This document shows positions 1 to 12,070 of a stretch of 64,000 nt of DNA, one piece after another. A program made the position numbers and the translations under genes. The stretch comes from Micractinium sp. NFX-FRZ (taxonomy: Eukaryota; Chlorophyta; Trebouxiophyceae; Chlorellales; Chlorellaceae): the NCBI GenBank assembly GCA_029339195.1, contig JAPTJF010000062.1, positions 124,001-188,000 of the forward strand, written 5' to 3'. Every line of letters begins with the position of its first letter. Positions within the stretch are counted from its first letter, which is position 1. The notes beneath the pieces are model-generated. The model was not told the origin of the DNA. It saw only the letters and a program-made list of their open reading frames with translations, and did not search any database.

Positions 1-3000
1 GGAGAGTGCGTGAGTTGTGGCAGCGTGGGGTGGTAGCGCCGGTAGTTCTCCCCCAGATCGGCCGACGCTCAAAATTGACACCTGGCAGCTGGCTCCCCGG
101 CACCACAACCAGCCTCCTCCCCGGTTGCCTACCCTGGCATTTAGCATGCGCTTTGTGAGCGCGGCACCCACCACAGGTGCCAGGGGCGCATGCACCCCCT
201 CACCCCCTCCACACTGCCCGGCCCCACAAAGTGCCTCCCCTCTCGCCTTGAGCTTCTGCATCGTCAGCGCCACGCGCGCCAGCCTCCAAGAGCAGCAGAG
301 GGCCAGCAGGAAGCCCAGCGCCCCCGCCACCGTCCAAGACACAAAGATGTCGCCCAGGTTGCGCGACAGCGTGCAGCAGCTGCGCACAACGGGGGCCGCG
401 GTGCAGAGTGTTTGTCAAACAAAAGAACACACACAATATGCAGTCGGCGGTGCAGCGCTGGCAGGGGGGCGGTTCAGCGGCAGGCAGGCAGGCAGGAGGG
501 CAGGGGTGCAGCGGCAGGCAGGCAGGCAGGCAGGCAGGCACGAGGTTAAGTGCAGCGGCAGGCAGGCAGGCAGGAGGGCGGTGCAGCGGCTGGCAGGCAC
601 GGGGCGCTCACAGGTACTCTTTGGACTTGTGGTAGAGGGGATCCACGCTGCTCTTCCATGCCTGGCTCTCAAGGTACCACACTGCAGGGGGAGAAGGGGG
701 CAGGGGGCGGCACAAGTGTGGTGGTGTGGGGAGGCCGGGGCGCAAGCAGCGGGCGAGTGCCACAGTGCAAGGGCGGGGGCAGGAGGTCAGGAGAAGGGCA
801 GGGTGGAGCGGGTTGGAGTGGGCAGTGGGGTGAGGCGGGCAGTTGGCGGGGTTAGGCTACATAGGGGCGGCAGGACGGGGCGGGCAGGTAAGGGCAGGCA
901 GGGCGGGGCAGAGCGGCAGGCATGCGGTTCCGGGTTGTGTGGGGCGGGGCGTTCCCAGGGGCAGGTGCGGGAAGGCGGGGGAGGTGCAGCGGCGCCGTGC
1001 ATGCCCGGTGGACGCTCATGCTAGCAGGTCAGCCATAGTGCGGCGCGCCACACATGTAGCGTCCTGGGTGCGCCCTGGCTCACGCGTGGACGAAATGTTG
1101 GGCAGGAGGAGGAAGGTGTCGATGAGGGCTTCAAAGGGCACGTTGGTGGCGGTGGCCAGCGCCTGGATCTGCAGGGCAGGGCAATACACCTTGTTATGAT
1201 ACAGCTTGTTATGGATTTTGAGCCTTGCAGGTCCCCGCAACTTGTCAACTTGGGGATCTGCAGGGCCAGGCCGGCACACCTTGCTGCTTGTGAGCCATCC
1301 ATGGCCGACACACCTTGCTGATTTCAGCATCACCATGGCAGCGGGAAGCGCAGAGCAGAACGGCACACTCACCTCTGCGCGCGAAAGCCGTCCGGTCACG
1401 TTTGTTGCCAGATCCACGAATGGATCCTGCAGCCAACACCAGCGGCAGGTGGGCAGGCGGTCAGAGGAGGCGGGTGGATGGGTGCGTGGCTGGCGGGGAG
1501 AAAGGAACGAGCAGGTAGGCGAGCGCCAACGGTGCACACTTGCAACCACCATCCCAGACTCTCAGCTCTAGAGAGCAGGGTAGACCGCAGCACAGATGGC
1601 AGGCGGCAGCGCCCGCCGAGCAGCCTACCGGCACATGGACCCCAACACAAAACACCTGCAGATCTTACCAACGCAACTCCCGCCCTGCCCTGCTGCCACA
1701 CTCCCGTCGGGCAGGTGGGCACCAACGGAAGGCAGCAAGCAACACAGTATTCCCTCTAAGTTGACGGAATCGTGCAGCCACCTCCAAGGCCCCTTCTGTT
1801 TTGCTAGCTCCGCCCATGAACTCCGGGCGCGGGATGACCCCACTCTTAACTCGCACCGCATTCACAGTCCCAGCGCACGCTACCCCACCCACTCCACTCA
1901 CATTCACAAACTCGTGCAGCAGGTAGGTGGGCACCCCCATGAGCTCATTGACCACCTGGTCATCGGGGATGGACTTGACGCCAAAGTAATAGTTGAGCGT
2001 GTTCATGACCTGCGGCACCCAAGGTGGGAAGAAATGATGAGCAGGTGGTGCTTCGGGTTCATGCAGTAACGGTGGGCTTGAGGGTGGAGTAAGCGTGTTC
2101 GTGACCTGCAGCACCGAAGTGGGAAGAGGGAAGGAATGCAGTTTTCGAGGGTGGCCTTGAGGGCGAAGCAATGGTTGAGAAGGTAGAGGCGGAGTCCTTT
2201 GCCGCCACCTTTGCAACTCCCTCCCGTTGCCCACCCGCCCTCCCCACCCCACCCACTCACCAGCTGCTGCCAAGCCTTCCTCCCTCCCTCCCGTCCCCTG
2301 TCCCTCTCACACTTGCACTCACCAGCTGCTGCAGCGTGGCACCCATTGTTTGTGTTCACCCCCTCCCCCGTCCCCCTCCCTCCCTCCCTGCCCCTGTCCC
2401 TCCCACCCCCCCCGCTCACCAGCTGCTGCGAGGTGGCGTCCTTGACCTTGCTGGGAGCGATGGACAGCAGCATGAACTCGGCATACATGCAGGCGTCGCT
2501 GGATATTGTGTGCACGCCGTTGAGCAGGCCTGCACACAAAACGGGGTCAGGTGAGGGGCAGCACTATGAGCTGGCGACGTGCATGCAGGCGGCGTTGGGG
2601 ACGGTGTGCACGCCGTTGAGCAGGCCTGCATGTTTAGACGCGGTGATGGCGGGTGAGGGGCAGGCCCTGGTGCAGGGGAGCACATTCAGCTGTCGTTGGG
2701 GATGGGTGTGAAACCGCTGAGCACGCCTGCATCTGTAAGCGGTGGCATGCAGGTTTCACGGGACTCCCGAGCTCGGAGCGCATGCAGCAAAAGACGGCCA
2801 GCTCGCAGAATGCGTCCAACAGCCAGTGCTCAAAGAAGGCTCTGCCTTCGCGAGAAGCGGCGCGCCCACTTGGCAACCCAGTCACCCGCCTGCCTAACCG
2901 CCGTGCACATCCCCACCGCCCGAGCTTGCCGCCCCCACCCAAACAACATACACAGGCACCCGCCCGCCTGCCTGCCTGTCGGCGGCCAACTACCCATGTC

Positions 3001-6000
3001 CACCTGCCACCCACCCCACTGTTGCCCTGCACTTACCCACTCCCAGCAGCATGAGCAGCGCCACGTCCAGCCAGAGCAGGGCGGCGAGCAGCGTGGCTGT
3101 GCGGTACCAGCGCAGCCGCCAGAAGAGCAGGGCGCAGAGGAGGGAGATGGCGAGGGTGGTGCCAAACACGACTGCAGCGGGGGGGAGGGGCAGCAGCGGG
3201 CGGGCGGGCGGGCGTGAGCAGGGACGGGTGCGAGGCAGGGCGGGCGGGCAGGGTAGGGCTGGAGGGGCGGTTGCGCCCCGGCTTTGCCTGCCAATGTACA
3301 CGCTGCATGGCTTGCGTGCTCATACGCAGCGGTCTGGCCGTCCGGCCTTGCAGCACAGCACGCGCTGCGCGTGGGGACGGGGAGGGCGGCTGTGGGGGCG
3401 TGCCTGCAATTGGGACGAAGCGCCAGGTTTCCTCGATCGCCATGGTGGGGTCCTCCCAGCTGTCCTGGATGTCGTTCAGCGTCTGCAACAGCAAGGGCAG
3501 CGTGCTTTAAATGAACGTGCTTTCTAGTGGCGTGCATGCCGGGGGCTCCTCCCAACTGTCCTGGATTTTGGTCAGCGCCTGCACCAGCAAGGGCAGCAAT
3601 GACCTCTTTTAATACACTGGCTAATGTGTGTGTGTGAGGGGGGCCTGGTGGTGGCGCAAAGCGGGCTCCTCCCAGCTGTCCTGGATGCCTGTCAGCATCT
3701 GCAACAGCAAAAGCAAGGTGCACACCTTGTGTTGAACGTTGCTTCCTGCATGCTCTTCCTTCCTGTCCCTCACCCGCTCACCCATTCCCCCTCCCCCTCA
3801 AGATTGAGCTTGCACCCTGCCTTCTGCAGGGCGTGTTGACGGCGTGCCCCCTGCTTCCGCCCCCATCCGCACTCACTCGGGCAATCATCGTACACCGCTT
3901 CTCATGATTGAAGGCAAAGTTGTTCCCAAACAACACGTCACCCAAACACCCAAACACGCACCCACCTCCTCAAAGTTGCTCTTCAGCGTGGCAATCCCGC
4001 TCTTTATCCCCTCCTGTATCCCCGAGATCTGGTCGGGCAGCGCGGCCAGCGCGTCAAAGGCAAGCGCAATCTGCTGCTGGGCCTGGGCCGGGTCGGCGAC
4101 GGCGGCGTCCCACACCCCCTGCCGCACGAGCTGGCCGATGACGGCGGAGCTGAACTTGGAGAGGGCTGCAGGCAGGGAGGGAGGGAGAGGAAGAAGGGGA
4201 GAGGGATCTGCAGGTCGGGCAGTGTAAAAAGGGCTGCAGGGAAGAGAAAGGAGAGAAGAAAGAGGCAAGGAAGCTGCAGGTCAGTGAGTTTGGGGAGGGC
4301 TGCAGGGGCGGGGCGGGGGGAGTAGCGGAGAGCAGGTTGCGTGTTAATGATGGCACTGCGGAACTGGGGAGGGGTACTGCAGGGGGGAAGGACGTGGGGC
4401 GCGCGGGCAGCATGGCATGGGGGGCAAACCGGGGCGGACCCGTGGGCTCGGGGGGGTGAATCAGGGAGGGAGCAAAGGCAGCGCCAGCTGCCTAGGGCTA
4501 CCAAGCGCACCATGCATGCATGCACACACGAACATGCACAGCCCCTCCCGCCCCACCTTCCGTCCTGCCAGCCATCAGCGTGGCGTTCCCGTTGAGCAGC
4601 GTCAGCTCAGCGTCTAGCGCCCGCAGGCTGCTGGTGGCGTTGACCACCTGCAGTGGAGGAACAAGTGCGACTTGATGAGTAGTGCCCCGAGAGGTGGATT
4701 GATCTAAGGACAGAAAGCACAAGGCATCCAGCGCCTGCTGATGGCAGTCGTCGCCTGCAGCGGGCGCCGTGGCGTATGTGCGTGTGTGTGTGTCGCTTTA
4801 CCCAGCTCAGCGGCACCCCTCACCTGGCCGGCCGGTCAGCGTCGTCCAAAGCGTACCGCAGCTCAGCACAGGGCAGGCCAGCGTTCAGCCCCAGTCACCC
4901 CCACCACCGCACGTGCTGCACCCAGCCCAGCCCAGCGGCGCCCCTCACCTGGCAGCCACAGTCCTCCACAACGCTCCACACGACTTGCAGGCCCCCATCC
5001 TCCACAGCCCCAGTGCAAGACCCACACTCCCACCTGCACCCCTCACCCACACCTCATACACTTGTTGCTGTCCACCTTGGACAGCCCAGCAGCCGCCCCT
5101 CACCCGGCTGTCAATGTCCTCCACAGCGTCCCATAAGTGGTGGACACCAGCCCAGGCACCACAGCCCAGTCCCAGCCCCGATGCCCCAATACCCCAGCAG
5201 CGCCCCCTCACCCGGCTTTCAATGTCTTCCACAATGTCCCACAGGTCTGTGAAGGTCGAGTTGGTGGCACGGATGCTGGACACCATGCCCCAGGCGGAGA
5301 TGCCAGCCACGGCGAGGGCCACCGCTGTGAGCAGCAGCTTGAAGAGGAAGCTGGGGCGAAGCCAGCGGCGGGGTGCTGGCTGCGGTGCCGACGCCGAGCT
5401 CTGCAGGGCAGACAGGTGATGATAGGTGGGGTAATGATAAATAGATGGGGTAATGATAGATGGGGGTGGAAGGGCGTGGTGAGATGGGAGGGAGGAGGGA
5501 AGCGGGCCACGTGAAGGTGCCTGCGCAGGAGCGCGGTCTGTGCTCTGCAGCAGCTGCAGGGGCAGGGGAAAGGCGTGACGCGGCAGGGAAGGCGGCTTGA
5601 ATGGGAAGCTGGGGCGCAGCCAGCGCGACCAGCGGCAGGGCGCCGGCGCCAGCGCACACTCCACGCCCTGCAGCGGCAGGCAGGCAGGCAGGCAGCAGGA
5701 GGCGGGACGAGGCAGCGGCAGGGTATGGCAGCGGCACGGCGGGATGGCAGGCGGGAGGGTCACAGTGCAGCACAGAGCTCGAGATTTGAGGTGGGCAATG
5801 GCACGGGTGTCGCTGCACGCAACACGCTGCAGGGTGCCTGCTTGCAACCAGCGCGCCCCCGCCCGGGACCGTCGGAGCCCTGCCCACAAAATGGGTTCCC
5901 CCACAGCACCCCGCCCCACACCCAACAACTGCTCACAGTTCTCTGTGTCCTTCCCATTCTTCTCCTGCCCACCCGCCCGCCCGCCCGCCAGCCCTTGGCC

Positions 6001-6585
6001 CGCCCAGGGCACGGAACTCCAGCCCCACCCTCAGCCTCGCACCTGCTGCCCGCTACTGATGAACTGGGCATGCTCGCCCGCCGCCTGGAGGTGGCGCCGC
6101 CGCCTGCCGCAGCACTGGGTGCAGAGCCAGAGGCTGAAGAAGATGAAGCCCAGGATGCTGAGGACTCCAAACACTAAGCCCGGCACAAGAGTGGGGATGA
6201 GCGACTGCGCAGCGGCAGGGCGGCAGGGCGGGGTGGCGGCTGGGGTGAGTGGAAGAACCTGGGTGCGGCGGGAGAGGGCTGCAGGGTGAGAGGTGGTGGG
6301 CCGTTGCATCAACGCATGCCCAGGGGTAGCCGCTTGCCAATGCGCCTACCAGGGAGTGATGGCAGTGCAATCTCCATGCACTCGTACCGCACAGCTCGAC
6401 ATACAGGCAACCTAGATACTATACAGCGCACAGCTCACCACCAGGTAGTCTGTGTCTGTGATGTCAAAGCTCTGCGCATCCTCCAGGCTGAGGTCAGCAT
6501 AGGAGACGGCGGCGCAGGACGGGAGGTACGAGACGACGCCGTTTGCCACGATGCCGCCGCCCTCCGCTACGGTGACGCTTGCCAT
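1..6585 (-). CDS. Five-span membrane protein, tweety-like / plant At2g12400-like family (3' end off window)
   Basis: Multi-exon membrane protein. Exons with matching phases: 6439-6585 (ATG at 6585; stop codon just upstream in frame), 6043-6204, 5212-5400, 4557-4647, 3966-4165, 3482 to about 3410 (end uncertain), 3037-3171, 2420-2529, 1902-2009, 1373-1426, 1084-1168, 612-681, and 379 leftwards. Hydrophobic segments lie in exon 2 (GLVFGVLSILGFIFFSLWLC), exon 3 (LLLTAVALAVAGISAW), exon 7 (a tight pair) and the last exon (WTVAGALGFLLALCC). That makes five spans with long, Asn-glycosylatable loops between, as in tweety-type proteins and the plant At2g12400/At2g25270 membrane proteins. After the spans in exon 7, a loop with a Asp-Ala-Cys motif fits that plant family. 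The frame stays open to base 1, so the stop is probably outside or after another splice. Several introns carry decayed copies of exon edges. Topology is well supported; the family name is by resemblance only. Confidence 0.6.
477..576. repeat. GGCA tetranucleotide microsatellite
   Basis: Runs of GGCA/GCAG interrupted by AGGG and TGCAGC. It lies in the intron between the last two recognised exons of the membrane-protein gene (379 and 612). The same tract type recurs at 50441-50490. Confidence 0.85.
2080..2125. repeat. Decayed intronic copy of an exon acceptor edge (membrane-protein gene)
   Basis: The stretch GCGTGTTCGTGACCTGCAGC here repeats 1995-2015, which is the start of the exon at 1902-2009 with its 3' splice site. 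The copy is diverged, and the spliced reading frame does not need it. Confidence 0.7.
2589..2739. repeat. Two decayed copies of an exon acceptor edge (membrane-protein gene)
   Basis: Copies at 2589-2637 and 2684-2739 repeat about 2493-2540, the 5' part of the exon at 2420-2529 plus its acceptor. All share a core like GTGTGCACGCCGTTGAGCAG, with the last copy more diverged. The copies sit in the intron immediately upstream of that exon in transcript order. Confidence 0.75.
3541..3720. repeat. Two decayed copies of an exon acceptor edge (membrane-protein gene)
   Basis: Copies at 3541-3598 and 3660-3718 repeat 3450-3505. Each holds a CTCCCAGCTGTCCTGGAT-like exon start, a CAGC block and an AACAGCAAGGGCAG-like pyrimidine tract (read on the minus strand). 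The first copy of the three keeps an open frame and is taken as the real exon edge at 3482. Confidence 0.8.
4930..5135. repeat. Copies of an exon donor edge (membrane-protein gene)
   Basis: Positions 5091-5132 repeat the donor end of the exon at 5212-5400; minus-strand reading is TWDAVEDIDSR-like against LWDIVEDIESR in the real exon. A weaker copy lies near 4935-4990. Each keeps the CGG|GTGAGG-like donor context. They lie in the intron downstream of the exon. Confidence 0.65.
5595..5672. repeat. Copy of an exon acceptor edge (membrane-protein gene)
   Basis: On the minus strand this reads RWSRWLRPSFPFK, against RRWLRPSFLFK at the start of the real exon (5212-5400). It also has its own upstream CAG. 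The copy is in the preceding intron and is not needed by the phase-consistent model. Confidence 0.7.
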
Positions 6586-8206
6586 CCCCCGGCTGCTGTC
6601 CCTGCTGTTGTTGCCGGCGAGGCTGCGCTAAAATTGGTGCTGCTTGCGGCGGCTGCCCGGAGTGGGTGTCAAGTAGTGGCGCCACGGCTGAGCGGCGGCA
6701 GCAGGTGGCGGCAGCGGCGGCGGCGGCGGCGGGAGCAGGCGGCTTCGCTGCCGCTGCGCACTGCGGGCCGCGGACTCTTGTTCGGACGCACTGCCAACCG
6801 CGTGAGCGCCACTCAAGCAGCAGCTGCAAGCAGGAGGGTTTCTGATGGAAGGACAACGCAGGACCAAGCAACACGCTGCCGTAGTTGACAAAGCAAGCTA
6901 CGCTCAAAATTTAATTCAAGCGCGCGGGATGGGCTGGGAGGCAAACGCGCCCGGAACTGCCGTGGCGCGCCCCAATGCAAGGGAGCCGCCAGCAGCGCTT
7001 CTCGCCTCTTTGCACAAATAATCGCGCGTCGATGCAGTGCATGGCATTGATGTGCAGGCTGGAAGCCCTGCAGAGCGGTTGCCCCGTCGCCCGCCAGCCT
7101 TGGGCGGTGCCGCCCCCGCAGGGGGAACAGGCCACCTGCCACGCCAGGGCCTGTGACTGAAAGCCCGTGCATATGCAGCACGGGCATGGGCGGCCAGTCT
7201 GATCTCACAATAGCAGACTAGTGGCCTGGAAATGCTTGCCTCTGGTAACCACATTTGGATTCTGCCGCACGTGCCGGGACGGACCCACCTGGCACTCAGC
7301 CGGCGCGCATCAAACATTTACCAAGGCCGCACTTTGCTGCCCATCAGAAAGCACGCAGGCAGGGGATGCAGTAAACGGCAGGAGCAGGCGTGCAGGTCTA
7401 CACACTGGTGCCCACTCAAAGCACGCATGTGCATTCTTGTGCCACCTCCCGCCTACCAGCTGCCGCACAGGCAGTGAGCAGATGCCGCTCTCGCCGCACC
7501 ATGCAACAGCGCTTACGATAGCAACTCAATTTGGAACACATGGGCGTCCAAGTGCAGGCGTGCCGCAGGCCACAGCAACTACTTGGCGTGTGGAAGGGAT
7601 TGCGCCTACTCAAGGCCTACTGCGGCCTGGGCTGCCGGGGCGGTTGGCAACTGCCGCCCTTCAGAAAGCGGAGCCATGCCAACGCCCGGCACGCCGCCAG
7701 CCCAGTGAGATGTAACGTTCCGTCAGCACCATTGGACACGCACATGGAAAGCATGATCGTCATGCACCAACCTCCAAACCAGCCTCAAGGCGGCACTGGC
7801 ATCACTGGTGCCTTTATGGCGGTACTGTCAGTCAGCCACACTCTAGCGTTCGAAGCGGCCCTTCCGAGCTTGCCGCACTTCCGCAGCAATCCTTCATGTC
7901 CCGCAATTTACAATGAGCCAAGGGATGGGGCGGCCGAGGCACTGGCCGGTTAGGAGCTGCTGCCTGGCCAGTCATGGCGCAAGGTTTCCACGCCGGGAGG
8001 GCTGCGAGGCAGTTCTTTCGGCCCAAGAGCTGTGTCCTTGTTTGCAAAACCCAATTGGCGCAGCCCACCGAACTGCAGGGGGACCTCCACTGACGCTGCA
8101 ATTCAGGGAACTGCCGGGACCCTAAACATTTAGCAGCCACTGCATCCCATGTGACAGACATGGGACGTAGCCGTGCGGAGCTGATAGATTCGGGTCACGT
8201 TATTCT
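6586..8206. promoter_or_regulatory. Divergent intergenic region, presumed bidirectional promoter
   Basis: It separates the start codons of the membrane protein (6585, minus) and the RRM protein (8207, plus). Open frames here are short, lack splice logic and show no recognisable domain. The part at 6690-6740 is GGC/GCC-rich. No specific promoter element is recognised; the role is inferred from position. Confidence 0.4.
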
Positions 8207-10479
8207 ATGGCGACCGCCCCTGCTGCGCCGTGCTGTGAGGTCACGCAGCCTGTGTCCTTCGGGGCCTCTTCATGCGCCCCTGAGCCTGCCCGCCATTCCC
8301 ATTCACGCCCCAACACCATGTGCCGCCCAACACAGACCAACAGCAACAACAGCCTGGTGAGGCCGCCTGCGCCTGCCTCCCCGCTCAAGCGCGCCCTTGC
8401 TCTCGCCCCGCCTGCCGCCTGACGCTCGCACCCCCATCTTTCTCGTCTCACAGGTGCTGGAGCGCCTGCAGCAGCGGCTGCAGGAGCAGCTGCAGCTGAG
8501 CGGCGCCCCGCTCAACCTGTGCCCCGACCACCTGGCCCATGTTGCCTCCCGCGGCTCCGGGCCCCGCATCTTCTGCGGCCACGTTCCGGTGAGCCTCTTG
8601 GGAGCCTCTTGGCGTTGAGAACAGGGGCTGCCGCTTGGGGCCTGTCACCCTCTTGCGAGCGATTACGCAAGCGAAAGCTGATGCCCTCTGAACGCCCCCT
8701 TCCCGCATCTGACCGGCCCCTACCGCTTCCTGGCATGCAGCCCGAGTGCTCTGAGGAGCTGGTGAAGGCCCACTTCAGCCAGTGGGGACATGTGCTAGGT
8801 GCGGCGCTACGCGGGGCGGGTGCAGGGCGGGTGGCCGGCAGTCGCCCCATCTGGGCTGCAGTGCCAAACCCTTGCCAGCCGCGGGCCTGCTGACATGCAG
8901 GGGAGCGACCAGCATGCCTGCAGCACCCCGGCACCCTGCGTCCCGGTTGCTAAGCAGCGCAAGATACCGCGACGCGCGCGCGCTGTCGCCGCACACCCGC
9001 CCGCCCTGATTAACAATCAAATCTCACGACTCGCAGCTCCCTTGCTCACTCCTCGTCACCCTCTCTGCCCTCCCACTCCCTCCCTCCCACCCCAACCTGC
9101 AGACGTCTACTTCCCCAAGCGCAAGGACACCTTCCGCCGCCGCCCCTTCTGCTTTGTGACCTTCAACCGGCTGGAGGACGCGCAGCGCGCGCTGGCGGAG
9201 AGCCCCATGAACATCTGCGGCATCCCCATCAAGCAGCTCAACCTGGTGGAGGACCGGTCTGACTACTACAAGCACCGCCACACCGGTGGGTGGCAGCTTT
9301 GGGATGAGTGCCGACTGTGTTGGGTGCTGGGCGGGGATGGCGAGCGAGGTGGTGGGTGCTGGCCAGGGTGTGCGCCGGCGGTACAGGTGCGATGCCGGCG
9401 CGGTGTGCCGGGCATCGGCTGGCAACGTCGGGCGGGTGGGAGGCACAGGCACTTGAGAGCGGCAGGCATAGGCAAGTGCGCACCCTACGCTGCAGGCGCC
9501 TCCTGCCTGAGGTGGCTCACCACTTACTTACTTCCCCACGCCCCTTGCTTTCCTGCCCCTGCAGCCGCCCAGAGCGCGCTGGTGCAGGCGCTGCAGACGC
9601 TGGCGCTGCTGGGCAACGACGCGGCCGCCGCGCCCGCCCCCGCTGTCGACCTCAACAACCTGGCAGCCCTGCTCAGCCTGGAGAGCACCGGCGCGCAGCT
9701 CAACACTCGCCCGCAGGTGGGGAGCCGGGCAGTAGGGGCCTCAGGCTGGGTGGGTTCAAGGGGCGGCATGCGGCAGCATGGCGGCCGGCAACCCTTGGCC
9801 GCGTGTGTGTCAGGCAGCAGTGTGCAGCTCCTGCCGTTGGCCTGCACCCACCATGGAGTGCCATTCCTTCCTCATTGCTGCTGACCTGGTTTGCCTCCCC
9901 TTGCCCCATCTGCGCCCCCTGCAGCCCTACCCCATGCACCAGGCCGTGGGTGGCATGAACGGCTACGAGGGCCCCGGCCCGTACAGCTCCGGCGCCTCCC
10001 TGCCCTTTGCAAACCTGCCCGGCTTCAGCCAGGCCGCGCTGACGGCCGGCCAGCCGGCCGGCGGGCTGGCCATGCCCGCGGCTGCGCCCGCGTACGCGCA
10101 GCCCGCACCGCCCGCCTTCCCCCCCGCCTCTGCCGCCGCCCTGGCCGCCGCGCTGGCCGGCCCCGCCTGCCGCATGGGCATCAACACTGCCGACTGGCAG
10201 CTGCCCACCGGCGCCCGCAGCCCCTTCAGCCCCCTGGACGGCCAGCACCCATCTGCCGGCAGCAGCCCGCCGCGCAACGAGATGCCCCTGGCGGCCGCCC
10301 TGCCGCTGATGCACGCCGGCTCCAGGTCGGCACCCGGCAGCTCCAGCAGCGGCTCCGCCTCCCCCGACCTGGAGGCCGCCGCCGCCAACAGGCTGGCCAT
10401 GTGGCAGCTGCAGAACGAGCTGCTGGCGGGCGACGGCGGCATGGGCCGCGCCGGCCCCTCTGCCCTCTCCATGAGCTGA
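8207..10479 (+). CDS. RNA-binding protein with one RRM domain
   Basis: Six exons: 8207-8356, 8454-8588, 8741-8798, 9103-9285, 9565-9716, 9925-10479. They sum to 1233 nt and give 410 residues. The N-terminus has an Ala/Cys-containing leader and a helix, VLERLQQRLQEQLQL. An RRM follows: RNP2 is RIFCGHVP (residues 88-95) and RNP1 is RPFCFVTF (128-135), with the DVYFPKRKD strand between. The RRM ends near KHRHT (about residue 176). The rest is an Ala/Pro/Gly/Ser-rich low-complexity tail, consistent with an hnRNP-like or mRNA-regulatory protein. The RNP1 aromatics at positions 3 and 5 are Cys and Val, a mild departure, while Phe residues flank them. The target RNA cannot be told from sequence. All splice sites are GT-AG and all phases agree. 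Confidence 0.85.
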
Positions 10480-12070
10480 AGGCGCCACGCGCCGCAGGGC
10501 CCCCCATCCTTTGGGCTCCCTAGCCCCGCCCCGTTTCCCGCTACCGTGCGGTAGCGGGCAGGCGGCGTACTGCCTCCCGCCTGCCCCGTCCCGTCCAAGC
10601 CCCTACCCCCCATTTCATAACGCCCCTCGTTTCAGGAGCGGAGGGGCCAGCGCGGGGTGCGGTTGTGCGCAGGGGGAGGGCTGCGCCCGCCTGCGGCGGG
10701 CGGCCCCCCCTCTGCACCCGCACCCCAGCCGCTCGTGCCCCTCCGGATATGCCAGCCAAACCAGCCACCCCGTACCGAGGCGGTGGGCCCTCCTGGCCCC
10801 CTCCCCTCTGCCTGCTGCCTTTCGTTTCGTTGCACGCCCCCCTCCCCTGTACACTTGTTCTCTGGGTGCTCGTCAACTCACCGCCTTCTGCTCCAGCGCC
10901 TGCCCACCCACGCGCACCCCTCCCCCGCCACCCCCCCCCCACTCCCCTCTGGCTCTGTGCAACGTCACCCTCCCCACTGGCACCCCCCACACTTTACACA
11001 CCTATGTGCGCGCGACGATGCTGCTATCATCCGGCTGTCCCCTGCTCCCTCCTGATTTGCCACACTGTCACCCTCCTGATACCCAAACCACAACCTCCCC
11101 CCATTCTTCCCTTCTGGTAGTTCCGGCCCCCTTTCTGTCCTGAAGCGTTTATCGAAGGCAACACGACACACGCACTCACCCCGCCCAACCGCACGAGCTC
11201 AACACAGCACCCACCCTATCCCAGCCCCCACGCCTTCTTTCTTCTTCATCTTTTCCCCTTTGATTTGTCAGTGCCCCCTCATTCATCGACGCGCTCCTTT
11301 TCGCCTTTGCCAGGTCTGGACACTCGCCTCCCGCCAGGCACTCCCCCTCTTTTCTGCCTGCGGCCCCTGTCTGTGTAATTGCAACTGTTCAACCGGAGGC
11401 TGCCAAGTGGGGCTGCAGCAGGAGCAGGGAGGGCAGTGACGGTGTGTGCCTGCGTGTGCGTTGCGAGGCAAAGGGTGGGTGCGGCGTGCTGTGAGCAGTC
11501 GTCAGCAAGGGCTGTGCTGCGCCTGCGCACCGGCGCGCTGTGCCTGCCAATCATTCGCACCCCGCTCAATCAGTCGGACAGGGTGCAGAACGTTGGCTGC
11601 AGCAGGCAAGGCGGGGACGCTGCTGGACCCTGGGGAGGGCAGCGGGCACCCCGGACCTCACAGAGTGGTGCCGCCGCTGCCGACCTGCGCTCCTGCGCCT
11701 CAGCCTTTGCCGCAGGCACAGTTTGCCTGGCTGCCGACCATTTGCAAAGAAGGGCCATTGTAAGCGATGCAGCGGTGGGAACACACTCGAGGGGTGGCTG
11801 GGGTGCCGACATGAGCAACGGGGGACAAGTGCAGCACTAGGGCGCAGGGCGGGGACAGGCAAGTTTGGGGCCAACAAAGCAGAGCTGGCACTTCGTCCAC
11901 ACCGGCTCCCGGCAGGTTTACCCAGACAAATAAAGACAAGAGGCTGACAGATGGGAGCGGTACCAGGCCGTGCAGGCACAGCTTCCCAGGTCCGGACAGG
12001 CGGGTGACCGCATGGCAGGCGCAAGGGGCCCCGGTGGAGTGGTTTCAAGGAGCAGTTGCCGCACAGCACC
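10480..12070. other. Gene-free stretch: 3' flanks of two convergent genes
   Basis: Pyrimidine-rich sequence downstream of the RRM gene (+) and of the first MYND gene (-). I see no exon chain with consistent phase. A TGTAA lies at 11374-11378. Confidence 0.5.
11374..11378 (+). terminator. Putative TGTAA polyadenylation signal for the RRM gene
   Basis: TGTAA is the usual green-algal poly(A) signal. This one is about 0.9 kb after the stop at 10479, implying a long 3' UTR. Another TGTAA at 11759-11763 is a rival. Confidence 0.4.

Noticed and set aside
190..1024. Plus-strand open frames at the left edge
   Set aside because: They oppose minus-strand exons with good splice phase and consist of microsatellite-derived Gly/Arg/Gln sequence.
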